Below the pieces are notes generated by a model that worked only from the letters and a program-made list of their open reading frames with translations, ran no database searches and was not told the origin of the DNA. From Parasponia andersonii (Eukaryota; Streptophyta; Magnoliopsida; Rosales; Cannabaceae), in the NCBI GenBank assembly GCA_002914805.1, contig JXTB01000013.1, positions 996,352-1,060,351 on the forward strand: 64,000 bases of DNA, read 5' to 3'. The position numbers and the translations under genes were made by a program. This document shows positions 24,801 to 37,379 of the stretch, piece by piece (within the stretch, counting starts at the first letter, position 1; every line of letters begins with the position of its first letter).

Positions 24801-27800
24801 GTTCTTAGCTGACTATAGTGACTTTTCCATGTCCATATTTTTCAGAGAGTTACGACAAAAGACGAAGAGAAGTGTCTGTTCGCAAGTATCAAGGTATCGG
24901 TTTGAAGCTGCCTTACTTTTAAAAAAGCCAAGAGAAAATAATTGGAGTTGTTTAGGACAAACTATTTAACGTTAGATTATTAGATTGAAAGAAAACAAAA
25001 AAAAAAAAAATGGTTGAAGATGATTCAGAAACCATATCTTTGACTCATTAATTCGAATTTATTAACAAACAAATTGAACTTAAACATCCTTAGTACTATA
25101 TTTTAAGTGTAGAAATTAAAAAATAAAATAAAATAAAGTACTGGCCCCAATAATGAATGAACAACGTGATTGTTCTATGCAACCACAATCACACCTAATC
25201 AAAAAAGGAAAAAAGAAATAAATAAACACGCAATATTCAAATATGAGCGCAGATGAAACAAGCAATAGGCACCGTCAAGCCAAACTTTATATTTTATTTC
25301 TCTTTCGAGAAACGAGTCCATATGAGTGCGGTGCAGATGAATTAAGCAATTAAGCACCATCGCCAACTTTTTACTTTATTTCTGTTTTGGGAAACGAGCT
25401 AGTCTGCTATATTTAAAAGAAGTATTATAATAAAATTATACAATGACATATTCAATTAGAAGATAGATTCTTTCAATATTATCGTTTATACTCCACTGCG
25501 ATGCTAAACTTAGCAAAATAATAACAGTTTTAGTTGTTTAATGATAAACAATATTAGCTATTATACTAAGAAATTAAAAAACTAAGCTAAATACGTCCCA
25601 CATTAATAGTTGGCCAAACTCTGAATGGCAGACTATATCATTATAGAAATCTAGAACCACTATCATTGAGCTAACTCTAAAGACCGGAGATTTAGGCCAA
25701 CAACCATGAGTGTTACGAGAGACCCCGATGCCATAGCCCTTAGCCTCCTCATACTTGGGCAAGAGAATGCCGTCTCAGAATATTTTGACATAGGCCTATG
25801 ATTTTATCTTGTAAATTGTGAATAATGCGGCTCTCAGAACTTGCTTAGTTGCTGCTAATTGCATACACATATAAATGCAGAAGTAGCCTTATGAAGGGGA
25901 TACAAGAATTCTCCCCTTTTCGTGTTGCATGTTTTATTTATTTATTTTTTAATATGCTAGTCTCACAATGGAAAGACCATTCAATGAGAATACCAGAACG
26001 AAAAACCAAATTGTATATTGCCTTTAATGGGTTGTTGGCATAAAAAATCGTCTTCATTTATTGCATATTGTACATAACTCATAGTTTATTATACAAAGTG
26101 CAGTGTACCTATCCATAATGATTTTTGAAAAAACTTTTCCTATATACACATATATACCAAAAGTTTCAGAGAAGGAAGATACCTTTTGGGGGCTGAATAT
26201 GTGTTTTGGTACTTAGACATCAAGAAATATGACAGTAAATTTGTGTTTAATACGATGAAGAGACCGAAATTCGATATTGACTGTAAATTCCACAGTTAAA
26301 TTCCCAAAAACCAAGTTCAAAATCATAAATCAATATTTTCGAAATTCTTCCATTGAAAATTAAATCTCTTGCAGCCAAATGCATCGAAAACATTCACAAA
26401 AATGTAAACACAGGTTTGTACGTAAGACCTCCCCCACTACCTGAAAATGATTCGTGTCAAGAGGTTTCAAAGTTACACCATGAAAGATAGTGATCAATTC
26501 CCAGAAAGGTTATCGAAACATTGTCTAGTTTAGCATAAGCCTAATTTTTTTTTTTTTTTTAAAAAAAAAGACTGATATAAACCGAAAACACATAATAAAA
26601 GTATATACGTAACTAAATACAAAAATGTATAAAAGATGTAGTCACATACTTAGCTTATTGATAATCATACTGTCTCTAACGTTGAAATCTAGAGTTCAAC
26701 TCTCCGTCACTATTAATATTAAAAAAGACGTACAAAAATAGCGGATTACCAAAAAAAAGGCATAACATAGAGGAGGAAAGGGGTTGAAAAAAAATGATAG
26801 TTTTTCTTTTTTTTGTGCGATAAAAGAAATTGGTTACAAATTCAGTTGGAAGACAAAAACTTCAGTAAAATAAGCTCATCATATCATCCACTCCTAGTAT
26901 AACCTAGCTGATTAACTATGTGCATTTTAGTTATCTACCATGCACATGATTAACTTTGATATACACAATGGTAGTAAGCTAAATATATACAATAGTTGTT
27001 GACTTGACTCTGAATGGCCGTCTACCATTATTATAATAAGGAGTTTATACAACCGTCAATGTATTCATTATAGAGACTAGATTTCAGACAACATCGTACG
27101 CCTATACGGGATAGACTCCTAAAACTTATATTCTGCATTCTTGGAAAGACGTCAATATGACTCACCTCCTCCACGGAGACTGATTAATCTTCCAGTGGAG
27201 AGACTAGCTAAAACTGTAAAATTATTTTCCTCATGCTACTCAAGATATATAACTTCAATAAATGAAAAAGTGTGTCAATTAACTTTTCATTTTGAAAACA
27301 AGAAAACCGTCAAGGAATTAAATAATAGACACATGCAACATGATTCAGCAAATCATTGAACAAAGTTAAAGATTGTTCAAGACAACAAAAGCCAATATCA
27401 AAGCGACGAACATAACATTCAGACCGAATATGAAAACGATTCAGATCTCAAGACAAAACACATAATTAACATACCCCACAACCAATTCAACCGAAATTCG
27501 CCACAAACAAAAATAAGCAACAAAAATTCCACCAGAAACAGAACTTCTAGAGATAATTTAATCCAAGCAAAACAAACTTTGTCACTCAAAAATTCATCAG
27601 AAAAGAACTCATCATATACTATATTATTTACAAACTTTTTGGTGTGCTTATATAACAAAATCCAGAAGAAAAAACCAGAGAAATAATGAAATTGTATGAA
27701 AGATTAAAATATTCAAGAGGAGTTCTAGCACTACTTATTTTAACACTTTCATGCCTCACTGTTAAACACATGAACTCTACTTTTAAGCATTTAATACACA

Positions 27801-27944
27801 AAAAAAAAAACAAATAAATGAACCTAATTTTGATCTTGCTGATTTTCTTAATACAGATTACAAAACAATCATGTTCAGAAACCTAGTATAATGATTATGG
27901 TTTCCTTGTAGAGGAAAATGGTTCATCATGAAAACTTATTTGCC
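24801..27944. other. Intergenic, no gene seen
   Basis: No supported coding region. Two segments, around 25590-25780 and 27000-27180, share words such as ctctgaatggc and may be relics of one repeat. T/A homopolymers occur at 26548-26570. Confidence 0.3.
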
Positions 27945-28052
27945 GAAATTTCAAAAATACATATAGAAAAGGGATAAATAGAAATTTCAAAAATACATAT
28001 ACAAAAGGGATAAATAGAAATTTCAAAAATACATATAGATTTGATTTAGATT
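27945..28052 (+). repeat. 36-bp tandem repeat, not quite three copies
   Basis: Units start at 27945, 27981 and 28017, each beginning gaaatttcaaaaatacatat. The third is partial. The copies differ at about one position, so the expansion is recent. Confidence 0.85.
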
Positions 28053-28556
28053 GTTAAAAAAAAAAAAAGAAAAAAGAAAAAAGAAAAAAACCATTAGTAA
28101 TTTTTAACGCAACAGTCTTGATCCGAACTACTGAATTCTCCTCATATTATAACATAAAAATCTATACTTCAAAAAGAGAAGCTAATAAAGAATCCCTCTG
28201 TATTATTAAATAAAAGATTAATTCGAACATCGAAAGTAAAAATAAGAACAGATCAAAATATGAAAGCATATGGGAAATCGTGTGAACTACATATTTAAAA
28301 CAAAACAAAATAAATAAACCATAAAGGGAATACGTACCTAGATGTGGATGATGGATAGTTGAGGGGTGTGGGGACACCGGCTGGATCAGTATAAAGCGTC
28401 CATATTTCTATCGAGAGAATCTAAAAGAGAATTAGATCTGGTGACTAGCATTTAATTATCACAACATATCAAGTCCCTGTCACTGATTTATTATATACAT
28501 AAGTTAAAGAAATTATAAATATAAAAACGAAAAAGGAAATGTCTAAATCCAGATGA
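28053..28556. other. Intergenic, no gene seen
   Basis: Low-complexity A/G stretch (28055-28090), then AT-rich sequence without a recognised feature. Confidence 0.3.
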
Positions 28557-28940
28557 AAGTTTGTGGAAAGCGGAAATCGATATGTATAGAATGAGCCACA
28601 GAAAGCGGAGCGAATCGGTTCGTGTAAGTGTCTGAATTCAATACTAGATGAGTTCAGGATAAAACCACGTCGAGCAAATCAATAATTATAGTTCACCGAT
28701 CAGCTAGTGAAAAGAACAGTCACAATAGAAACAGTAAAAACGGTAACCATAATAGTAACAGTCTAAATAGCAGCTACAATAAAAATAATAAAAAAGACTA
28801 TCGTAATAGTAATAGTAAAAAGTGGTGTTCACAATATTTTTCAAGTTTTATAAATACGGAGGACTTCATCACTTATTTTGCTTCTCATTCTAAATTCTCT
28901 TCATTTCTAAAAAAAATTCAAGCCTAAGAATTCTTCTTAG
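28557..28940 (+). repeat. Direct repeat, first copy (384 bp)
   Basis: This copy is repeated at 28942-29344 with only about six substitutions visible. It contains an A-rich part with cagtaaaaacggtaacc words. It encodes nothing recognisable. Confidence 0.9.
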
Positions 28941-28941
28941 N
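28941..28941. other. Single N at the repeat junction
   Basis: One undetermined base lies exactly between the two copies of the direct repeat, which suggests a contig join. Confidence 0.95.
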
Positions 28942-29344
28942 AAGTTTGTGGAAAGCGGAAATCGATATGTATAGAATGAGCCACAGAAAGCGGAGCGAAT
29001 CGGTTCGTGTAAGTGTCTGAATTCAATACTAGATGATGAATTCAATACTAGATGAGTTCAGGATAAAACCACGTCGAGCAAATCAATAATTATAGTTCAC
29101 CGATCAGCTAGTGAAAAGAACAGTCACAATAAAAACAGTAAAAACGGTAACCATAATAGTAACAGTCTAAATAGCAGCTACAATAAAAATAATAAAAAAG
29201 ACTATCATAATAGTAAGAGTAAAAAGTGGTATTCACAATATTTTTCAAGTTTTATAAATACGGAGGACTTCATCACTTATTTTGCATCTCATTCTAAATT
29301 CTCTTCCTTTCTAAAAAAAATTCAAGCCTAAGAATTCTTCTTAG
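28942..29344 (+). repeat. Direct repeat, second copy (403 bp)
   Basis: Matches 28557-28940 except for a few substitutions and a 19-bp internal duplication (gatgaattcaatactagat, near 29030-29050) that accounts for the length difference. Confidence 0.9.
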
Positions 29345-30015
29345 AGTCCATTTGGTTGTAATGGTAATGGTAATGGTAATAGTAATCAGAATGAAACAGA
29401 ATAGTAATGTAATTATTTTGTTTGGTTAAAATGATAGAGTCAGTAACTGAATAGAAATTCTTATATAATGGTGAAAAGGAATGTAATTAGTTGTATAATG
29501 ACAAAAATATTCTTCATTTCAATTATTTTAAATTATATTTAGCATTTAATTATTTCATTAAATTATTTCACGTTTAACATTATTTTATCTTGTTAAATTA
29601 TTTTAATAAATATTTTTTATTAATCAAATTATTATTTTATTAAATTATTTTTCCATTTATCACAATTTTATTTTATTATTTTTTAAATTATTTTATTAAT
29701 TCTTTTTATTAATTAAATTATTTAACATTTATCATTATTTTATTATTTTGCTAAATTATTTTATTAATTAAAATAATATTTTATTAAATTATTTTACATT
29801 TAGCACTATTTTATTTTATTTTATATTTTTAAATTTATTTTATTAGTTATTTTAACAATTAAATTATTATTTTATTACATTATTTTATATTTAGCATTAA
29901 ATTATTTTTCATTTAGCATAATTTTATTTTAATATTTTTTTAAAATTATTTTATTAATTAAATTATTTACCATTTATCATTATTTTATTTGATTTTATTA
30001 TTTTTCAAAATTATT
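29345..30015 (+). repeat. Very AT-rich degenerate repeat next to an assembly gap
   Basis: Starts with a short ggtaat run (29361-29380) after gtccatttggttg. It then consists of recurring words such as ttattttattaaattattt and acatttagcatta with loose spacing of roughly 100 bases, running up to the N block. No coding content. Confidence 0.6.
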
Positions 30016-30070
30016 NNNNNNNNNNNNNNNNNNNNNNNNNNNNNNNNNNNNNNNNNNNNNNNNNNNNNNN
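30016..30070. other. Assembly gap (55 N)
   Basis: A run of N. It removes the junction between the AT-rich repeat and the 5' part of the Copia element. Confidence 0.99.
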
Positions 30071-33000
30071 CGCAAAGTCGATCTCCTAATAATAGTACGA
30101 GAGTCATTGATTAGAGCATTGTTCACATATACAATATTATTCACATATATGGTACTGTTCACATACAGTGAAACGGTAGTAACTGAACAAATCGTGGTGA
30201 ACAAAGTGGTGTCAAAATTCGATATCGAGAAGTTCAATGCGAGCAATTTGTCTCTGAGGAAAATGAAGATAAAGGCAATCTTGATAAAAGATAATTGCCT
30301 AGTAGAAATTGGGGAAAGACTTGCTGAAATTACTGATGATAAAAAATGAGACGAGATGGATGTCAATGTTATCGCTAACTTATATTTGGCGTTACCAGAT
30401 AGAGTCCTATCGAATATTGAGGAGAAGAAGTCAGCTAAGGAGATAAAGGATACACTGACAAAGTTGTATTAAATCAAGTTGCTTTACAACAAAATTTTCT
30501 TGAAGAGAAAGCTTTACACCCTTCGGATGGCGGAATCAATAACAGTGATCGACCACATCAACACCCTCAATACTCTATTTTCACAACTCACAACAATAAA
30601 GCATAAAATAGAGAATAATGAACACGTAGAAATCTTACTTCAGACTCTACTTGATTCGTATGATCAACTCATCATAAATATAATCAGTAATGCTACAACT
30701 CTAGTTTTCAACAATCTTATAGTTATTGTTCTCGAAGAAGAAAATCGGTATAAGAACAAGGAAGATAGATTGACAAGTTCACAACAAGCAGAGGCTTTGA
30801 CAATGAGAGGGAGATCAACAAAACGTGGCCCTAATAGGAGTTAGAGTCATGGTAGATTAAAGTCAAGAAGTAAAAAGAATGTCAAGTGTTATTATTGTGG
30901 CAAGAAAGAAAACGTCAAAAGGGAGTGTTGGCAACTCATGAAGAATGGAGATTCCAGAGGGAAGGACTCCGAGTCATCAAATGCTCAGGAGAACGTTGCA
31001 AGTACTTCAGATAATAGAGAAATCTTGTACAACGAAGTAGCAATAATTTTTAAGGACAGAAGGCAACTCACTGATATTAGGTTAGTAGATTCGAGAGCAA
31101 CATAGCACATGACTTCTCACAATAAGTGATTTCACACATATGAACCTATTTCTGGAGGATATGTATTCATAGGTAACGATCATACCTTAGAGATCACTAG
31201 GATTAATACTATCAAGATAATGGTACTATTCGTACTATTCAAGAAGGGTGATATGTGAAGAGCCTGAAGAAAAATCTGTTGTCTTTGGGACAATTAGATA
31301 ACCTTGGTTGCAAAATACGTATCAAGATTGGGATTATGAAGATCATGAAGGGTACGCTTGTAGTAATGAAGGCAAACAAGATTATAGTGAATCGATACAT
31401 GCTTAAAAGAGATACACTGATGTAAGCAGAGGCATTAGTTGCTTCAGCAAATTTTAGAGAAGAATCAATGACGATTTGGCATCATAACCTCGACCATATA
31501 TCAAAACAAGGCTTGAAGATTCTTTCTGAATGGAGGTTGCTTCCTGGTCTGATAAAGGTATCTTTACCCTTTTGTAAGTATTGTGTCACAAGTAAGCAAT
31601 ATAGATTAAAATTTAGCACATCTAGTTTTAGAAGAAAAAAAGTTCTAGACTTAGTTCACTCTGATATTTGGCAAGCACAGGTGAGATTCCTAGAAGGAGC
31701 TAGATACTTTGTAGCTTTAATTGATAATCACTTCAAAAGATGTTGGGTATTTCTTATAAAGAGGAAGGTGGATGTGTTTTCAGTCTTCAAAATATTCAAA
31801 ATGCGAATAGAGCTTGAATCCGGAGAAAGGATCAAGTACTTGAGGATGGATAATAGAGGAGAGTATACAAGTGATAAATTTGATAACTTCTGTCAATAAT
31901 AAAGTATCAAAAGGTAGTTTATACTCACATACACTCCTCAACAAAATGGAGTGGCAGAGCAAATGAACAGAATCTTGTTAGAAAGAATAAGAGCAATGTT
32001 GAAAGCTGCAGGTCTATCCAAGACATTCTAGACAGAAGCAGTCAAAACCGAATGTTATGTGATCAATCGATCTCCATTAACAACGATTGATCTGAAGACA
32101 CCGATAAAGATATGAACTGATAAGCCAACTCATTATTCTCCCTTACATATGTTTAGAAGACATGTGTACGTGATGTACAACACTCAAGAAATCACAAAAC
32201 TGGATTCAAAATTCAGAAGGTATATATTCTTAGAATATGCTAATGGAGTCAAAAAGTATCATTTATGGGATTCTACTGCCTATAAAGTTATCATCAACAG
32301 AGATATAATATTTGCAAAGAATAAACTGTAAGAGAAGAGAGACGATAATAGGCCAGAAACTACTATAGTTCAAGTAGAAAAGAATACTGAAGATTCAGAT
32401 TCTTCTAGAGCAGCACCAGAGCACGTAGTAGAAGAACCAGTCGAGGAAGAAGCTTATAAAATCCGTTAATCAACTCGTGAGAGAAGACCACTAGCATAGC
32501 ACTCGGATTATGTCACAGAGTAATATTGCATACTGCCTTCCAACGGATGATGAAGAGCCTTCCATAAGGCTACCAAAGCCCCGGATATATCCCTATGGAT
32601 GGTAGTAATGCAATAAGAGATTGAAACCCTTCACAAGAACAAGACATGAGATCTTCTTTCACTGTCACAAGGACGGAAGGTCATTAGCAACAAATGAGTC
32701 TACAAGATCAAGTATGACAACAACGATCAAGTGGAGTAGTATTGTACGAGATCAATGGTAAAAGGATATGCTCAGAAAGAAGGAATTAACTTCAACAAAA
32801 TATTTTCACTTGTAATTCGTCTGACAATAGTTAGAGTGGTTCTGGCGATGTATGCTACATTTGATCTACATCTAGAGTAGCTAGATGTGAAAACTACTTT
32901 TCCTCATGGAGAATATGAAGAAGAAATTTATATGCTCCAACTAGAAGGTTTTGCTGAAACAGGTAAGGAGAACTTGATTTACAGATTGAACAAATCTCTA

Positions 33001-33840
33001 TACAGTCTCAAATAGGTGCCGAGGTATTGGTATAAGAGATTTGATTCCTTTATCATAAGCATTGGATATAACAAACTCAGTTCAGACCACTGCACATATT
33101 TCAGGAGGTTTGATAAAGATAATGATGTCATTATCTTATTATTGTACGTAGACAACATGTTGGTAGCGGGTCCTAATAAAGGTAGAGTCCAAGAATTGAA
33201 GGCACAATTAGCTAGGAAATTTGATATGAAGGACTTGGGACTAGCAAACAAGATTATAGGGATGCAAATTCACCGAGACAGAGGTAACAGAAAGATTTAG
33301 CTTTGTAAGAAGAATTATTTGAAAACATCTTGTGACACTTCAATATACAAGATTGTAAGCCGATTTCTACCCCACTTCCTGTTAACTTCAAGTTATCCTC
33401 CAGGATGTGTCCTAGCAATGAAATAGAAAAGATTAAGATATCTTGAGTATAGTATACATCAGTAGTGGAAAGCCTAATGTTCACTATGATATGTACAAGA
33501 CCAGATATTGCACAAGCATTGGGAACAATTAGCCGGTATATAGCGAATCCTAATAGAGAGTATTGGAATGTTGTGAAGAGGATTCTAAGGTACATCAAAG
33601 AAACCTCATATGTTGCATTATATTATGGAGGATCAGAATTTACTATCAAAGATATGTTGATTTAAATTTTGAAGGTGATCTTGATAAACGAAAATCTACT
33701 ACAAGCTATGTGTTTACTCTTGTAGAAGGAGTTGTAAGTTGGGTTTCGAAACTATAAATTATTATGGCTTTATCTACAATAGAAGTAGCATACACGGAAG
33801 TTGCACAAGCTTCCTAAGAGGCTATTTAGATTCAAAGATT
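30071..33840 (+). pseudogene. Decayed Ty1/Copia polyprotein, element A
   Basis: Traces of gag, protease, integrase, reverse transcriptase and RNase H occur in Copia order, with many stops and frameshifts. Gag spans about 30190-30960 (FDIEKFNASNLSLRKMKIK) and ends in a zinc knuckle near 30887 whose histidine is replaced (CYYCGKKENVKREC). The protease motif near 31090 reads DSRAT then a stop. Integrase follows at about 31468-32330 (WHHNLDHIS, HSDIW, RMDNRGEY, TPQQNGVAE). RT is at about 32700-33300, with YVDN in place of the YVDD metal site. RNase H spans about 33465-33838 and stops abruptly after a WIQRL-like motif. The style recalls the Tork/Tnt1 group. No 5' LTR is visible because of the N gap. 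Not functional. Confidence 0.85.
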
Positions 33841-34417
33841 ATTGGTCTGGATTTTTTGACATACTTTCTAAGAAGTAAGCCTCAAACATATACTAAGACT
33901 ATAAACTCTACTGAAACACCTTTGTGGAAAGAGGTTATTAAAAATAAATTGATTCAATCTTATAAAATCATACTTAGGAACAAGTGGACCTTCCTCTTAG
34001 ATGTAAATCACTAGGTTCAAAGTGGATTTTTAATAGGAAAATGAAAGCTGATGGATTGATTGATAAGTACATGGTAAGACTTATAATTAAAGACTACCGA
34101 TAGAAAGAAGGTCCAGACTACTTTGACACTTCTTCTCATATGACAAGAATAAATTCTATTAGGATGGTACTTATGATTGCTACTATGTAGAGTCTCGAAA
34201 TACACCAAATAGATATAAAAATAGCCTTTCTAAATAGAGATCTAGAAGAAGAGATCTACATAGGACAACCTAAAGGTTTTTCTGCATCAAGACAGGAGAA
34301 GAAAGTCTGTAAGTTTGTGAAATCCTTGTATGGATTGAAACAAGCCTCGAAATAATGGCACGAAAAATTTGATAGCGCTATGAAAACTAATAGATTTAAA
34401 ATCAACGAATATGACAA

Positions 34418-34475
<58 letters not shown>

Positions 34476-35424
34476 AAGACACCAAAAATAGTTATGTCAT
34501 TTTGTGTACATTGATGACATACTTATTATTGGTAGTGATGATAAAATGATCAAATTTACTAAAAATTTGTTGAATTCAAGATTTGACATGAAAGACATGG
34601 ATTTAGTCGATGTCATCTTGGGAATGAAAATCTCAAGAGTATCAGATAGACTTATTTTAAGTTAGTCACATTATGTGGAAAATATTCTTGAAAAATTCAA
34701 TAAAGATAATTCTAGAGTTGCCAAAACACCAATAGATTTAACTTTATATTTATCCAAAAATAAAAGAAAGAGAGAGTATGTCTCAAGTAGAATACTCCAG
34801 AGTGATAGGCAGTCTAATGTACATGATGAGCTATATAAGACCAGATATCATCTATACAGTTAGTAAACTACTTGAACTAAACATTGGCAAAAGATTATAA
34901 GAGCATTAAAATACTTACGGTTTACACGAAGTTATGGGCTGCACTATACAAGATATCTCTCTGTATTTGAAGGCTACAATGATGCGAATTGGATATCCGA
35001 TATTAAAAACTCAAAGTCAACTAGTGGTTATGTGTTCACACTAGGAGGTGTAATAGTGACATAGAAATCCTCGAAACAAACTGTTATTGCCAGATCCACT
35101 ATAAAATCTGAGTTTATTACACTAGATAAATGTGGGGAAGAAATAGAGGATATTCTAAGATGGCCAAAGGTTGTGCCTATAATTTGTATACCTTGTGATA
35201 GTCAATCTGTATTTGGAAGAGCAAAGAGCAATATATATATTAGTAAGTCTAGACATATGTATCATAGACACAATATTATTAGACAACTACTCTCAACTGG
35301 GGTTATTTCTGTGGACTATGTAAAGTCAAAAGATAACATTGCAAATCCGCTAACCAAAGGGGTGAATAGAGAGTTAGTTGAAAAGTCGTCGACGAGAATG
35401 AGATTAAAGCCTATGAAAGAATAG
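33841..35424 (+). pseudogene. Second Copia reverse transcriptase-RNase H segment, element B
   Basis: Directly after the RNase H of element A, a second RT begins again at its N-terminal linker (about 33846-33950, FLTYF and PLWKEVIKNK). It continues through QSGF/SKWIFNRKMKADG (34018-34055), SLYGLKQAS (34325-34350), YIDDILIIGSD (about 34509-34540) and RPDIIYTV, then RNase H up to SKDNIANPLTKG (35325-35363) and a stop at 35424. Several stops (for example 34101-34103) and frameshifts break it, and a TA microsatellite sits in its middle. Its sequence differs clearly from the RT of element A, so it comes from another Copia family or lineage. Confidence 0.8.
34421..34473. repeat. TA microsatellite inside the second Copia RT
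   Basis: A pure TA run of 53 bp between the GLKQAS and YIDD motifs of the decayed RT. The reading frame is shifted downstream of it. Confidence 0.95.
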
Positions 35425-35973
35425 GTCGATAAAGTAGATACCGAACCTAGTTGACTAGAGATCCTAAGATCTAGGTTCAAAAGGGACAACTAAATTATAA
35501 AAAATGTATTGGATCACTGTGAGGATTTTTCTGTGTCCACTTCGATGATGAAATAGTGATGCCCGTAAAATGAAAGGTTAAGCTATGCTTTTAATGATTT
35601 TTATGCGTCAGAAATAGAGTTTCAAGCGAAATAATACGGATTACTCTTAATTAGCGATCATCTATGTGAGAGAGAAGTAGGGTCACTTCTAAAGGAATTG
35701 TTAGGGCACAATTCTTATTAAACTCTTATAGAACCAGGTGTTCATGACCAAAACAAACATAACAGTGAGAACTGAAAAAGTGTCAGGAAGATTCCTGTAT
35801 GAGATACGTTATCATTTATACAAATGATAGAATAGTTCAAGGATATCACGTCTACTATTTAGCTAGTAAGGTAAACGTATTACACCTACTTATCTTATAC
35901 AGGTTTTGACTGTCGAATTCTATCACTATGTCAGGTCGAGTCTTAGGTCATCAATTTCATTCATATGGGGAAT
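35425..35973 (+). mobile_element. Copia 3' untranslated region up to a polypurine-like tract
   Basis: Non-coding stretch between the RNase H stop and the LTR-like sequence. It ends in atatggggaatt (35963-35974), a weak polypurine tract. Many Copia elements have such a 3' leader. No other feature seen. Confidence 0.5.
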
Positions 35974-36654
35974 TATTGAAAAAATGGTTTGTAAAACCAT
36001 TGTAAATAGCCATTTTGAGGCATGAAAATGCCTAAAATAGTACTTGTGTGAATGAGAAATTGAAACTCAAAGTGAGAATGTTCTAAAATTAAATTTGTAA
36101 CATACTGGAGTTATAAAATTCATTTTTGACTATTATTTGGCCTCATAAAACTGAGGTAATAGCCAAAAATAGTTTTGGTTGTTATACTGTAACAACCAAA
36201 TATTTTCAGCTATATTAATAAGCTGTCATTATTATGTTGTAACAACCAAACATTTTTAGCCATATTAATGAGTTGTTGCTATTATCGTTATGAGTAGGAA
36301 GTTGGTATGACGTTACTATTCGTGAACTATTTTATCTTGGGAAACAGACACTGTTGACATTCCTCTAGGCACCCCAGTGAGGAGGCATAACTGTTTTTAA
36401 AGAAATTGTGTGAAGCACAAGACTCTGTTTAATTTCCTTAAACTCCTTTGTTATTTTGGTCATTACTATCGTGATTATTATTATAGTAAATTAATTGTGA
36501 ATTATTTTGTTACATTAATTGATTTATTTTTATAATAATTATTGTTATCCTAGTAGTTAAATTATCGTGATTTATTACATCACATATTATAATTATAATA
36601 TTGTTGTATTTTTTATTTCTAGATTTGTTATTACTGTCAATATTTTTTCTAACA
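35974..36654 (+). mobile_element. Probable 3' LTR of the Copia element (edges tentative)
   Basis: Begins tattgaaaaaatgg after the polypurine-like tract; the expected TG start would be mutated to TA. It ends ttttttctaaca, matching the CA end of a Copia LTR. Inside are two copies of a roughly 60-bp unit with tgtaacaaccaaa (36187 and 36238). No second LTR was found upstream, because the 5' side is lost in the gap region. Confidence 0.5.
36180..36300 (+). repeat. About 55-bp tandem duplication within the LTR
   Basis: The words tgtaacaaccaaa, agccatattaat and agttgttgctattat occur twice at a spacing of about 51-55 bases. Confidence 0.55.
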
Positions 36655-37379
36655 TTTATGACTTTTACAGTCATGTCATCGGGAAATAAAAGACAAAAAT
36701 AATTGAAAAATATAAGAAAAAAGAGGAGGTTGTTTTGCAATAGAGGGATTAGTTAGGTAAACGTCTTTGAACTAATAAGTCCTCTCTTTTGGTTGGATCC
36801 ACTAGTTGATCTAACTCCTCTCTCCCTAGTTCCTTCTAAGAAAGCATGGCTATGTCACCGGAGGAAGAACTAAGACGCAAAGAAACCTCCAAATCGTATT
36901 CGAAACTCTAGGACAGACATCTCCTACCAAGAAAGTAACTCTATTCAATTGAGAAATTTCATTAAATATATGTGCTCCAAAGTGTACCTAATTATTACAT
37001 CCACATATATGCTCTACTAGAAAATTGTTGCAAATTAATATATGTTCATATCCACCTAAGAGGACTTAATTTCTGCAACAAATTTTCTAGTATACTATAT
37101 GCCTTTATGACTTAACTTTTCATTTCTTTCCTTTTCTCATCCTTTATGCTCATCTCCTAATCTCACATTCTCTTCACTCATGGTCATCAATCTAACTCTA
37201 GAAAATTTCCTCCTCTTCTCCATTCTTCTTAGTTTCTTATATCTCATAGAAATTATCATACAAATCTAGTTTTTAAAACCGTTGTTGAAACTAAAATTTA
37301 TAATTTCATTGAACTTGTATTGTTACATTAGCCATGATTTATGTTGGTTCCAAACTTATTTTTGATTGGATCTTTTTTG
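36655..37379. other. Intergenic; contains a small hairpin element
   Basis: No gene supported. A short frame with atggctatgtcaccgg (36845-36860) ends after about 20 codons and has no known domain. 37130-37260 is pyrimidine-rich and leader-like. The hairpin at 37015-37092 is described separately. Confidence 0.3.
37015..37092. repeat. 78-bp hairpin, MITE-like
   Basis: The left arm tactagaaaattgttgca is mirrored by the right arm tgcaacaaattttctagta with a single one-base difference. About 40 bases lie between them. The arms begin like CACTA-type termini (ctactagaaaa). No coding content. Confidence 0.65.

Noticed and set aside
27945-28052. CRISPR-like direct repeats
   Set aside because: Repeats are contiguous with no unique spacers and the genome is a plant; it is a plain tandem repeat.
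36845-36910. Short frame starting MAMSPEEEL
   Set aside because: Ends after about 20 codons with no splice donor or homologue recognised.
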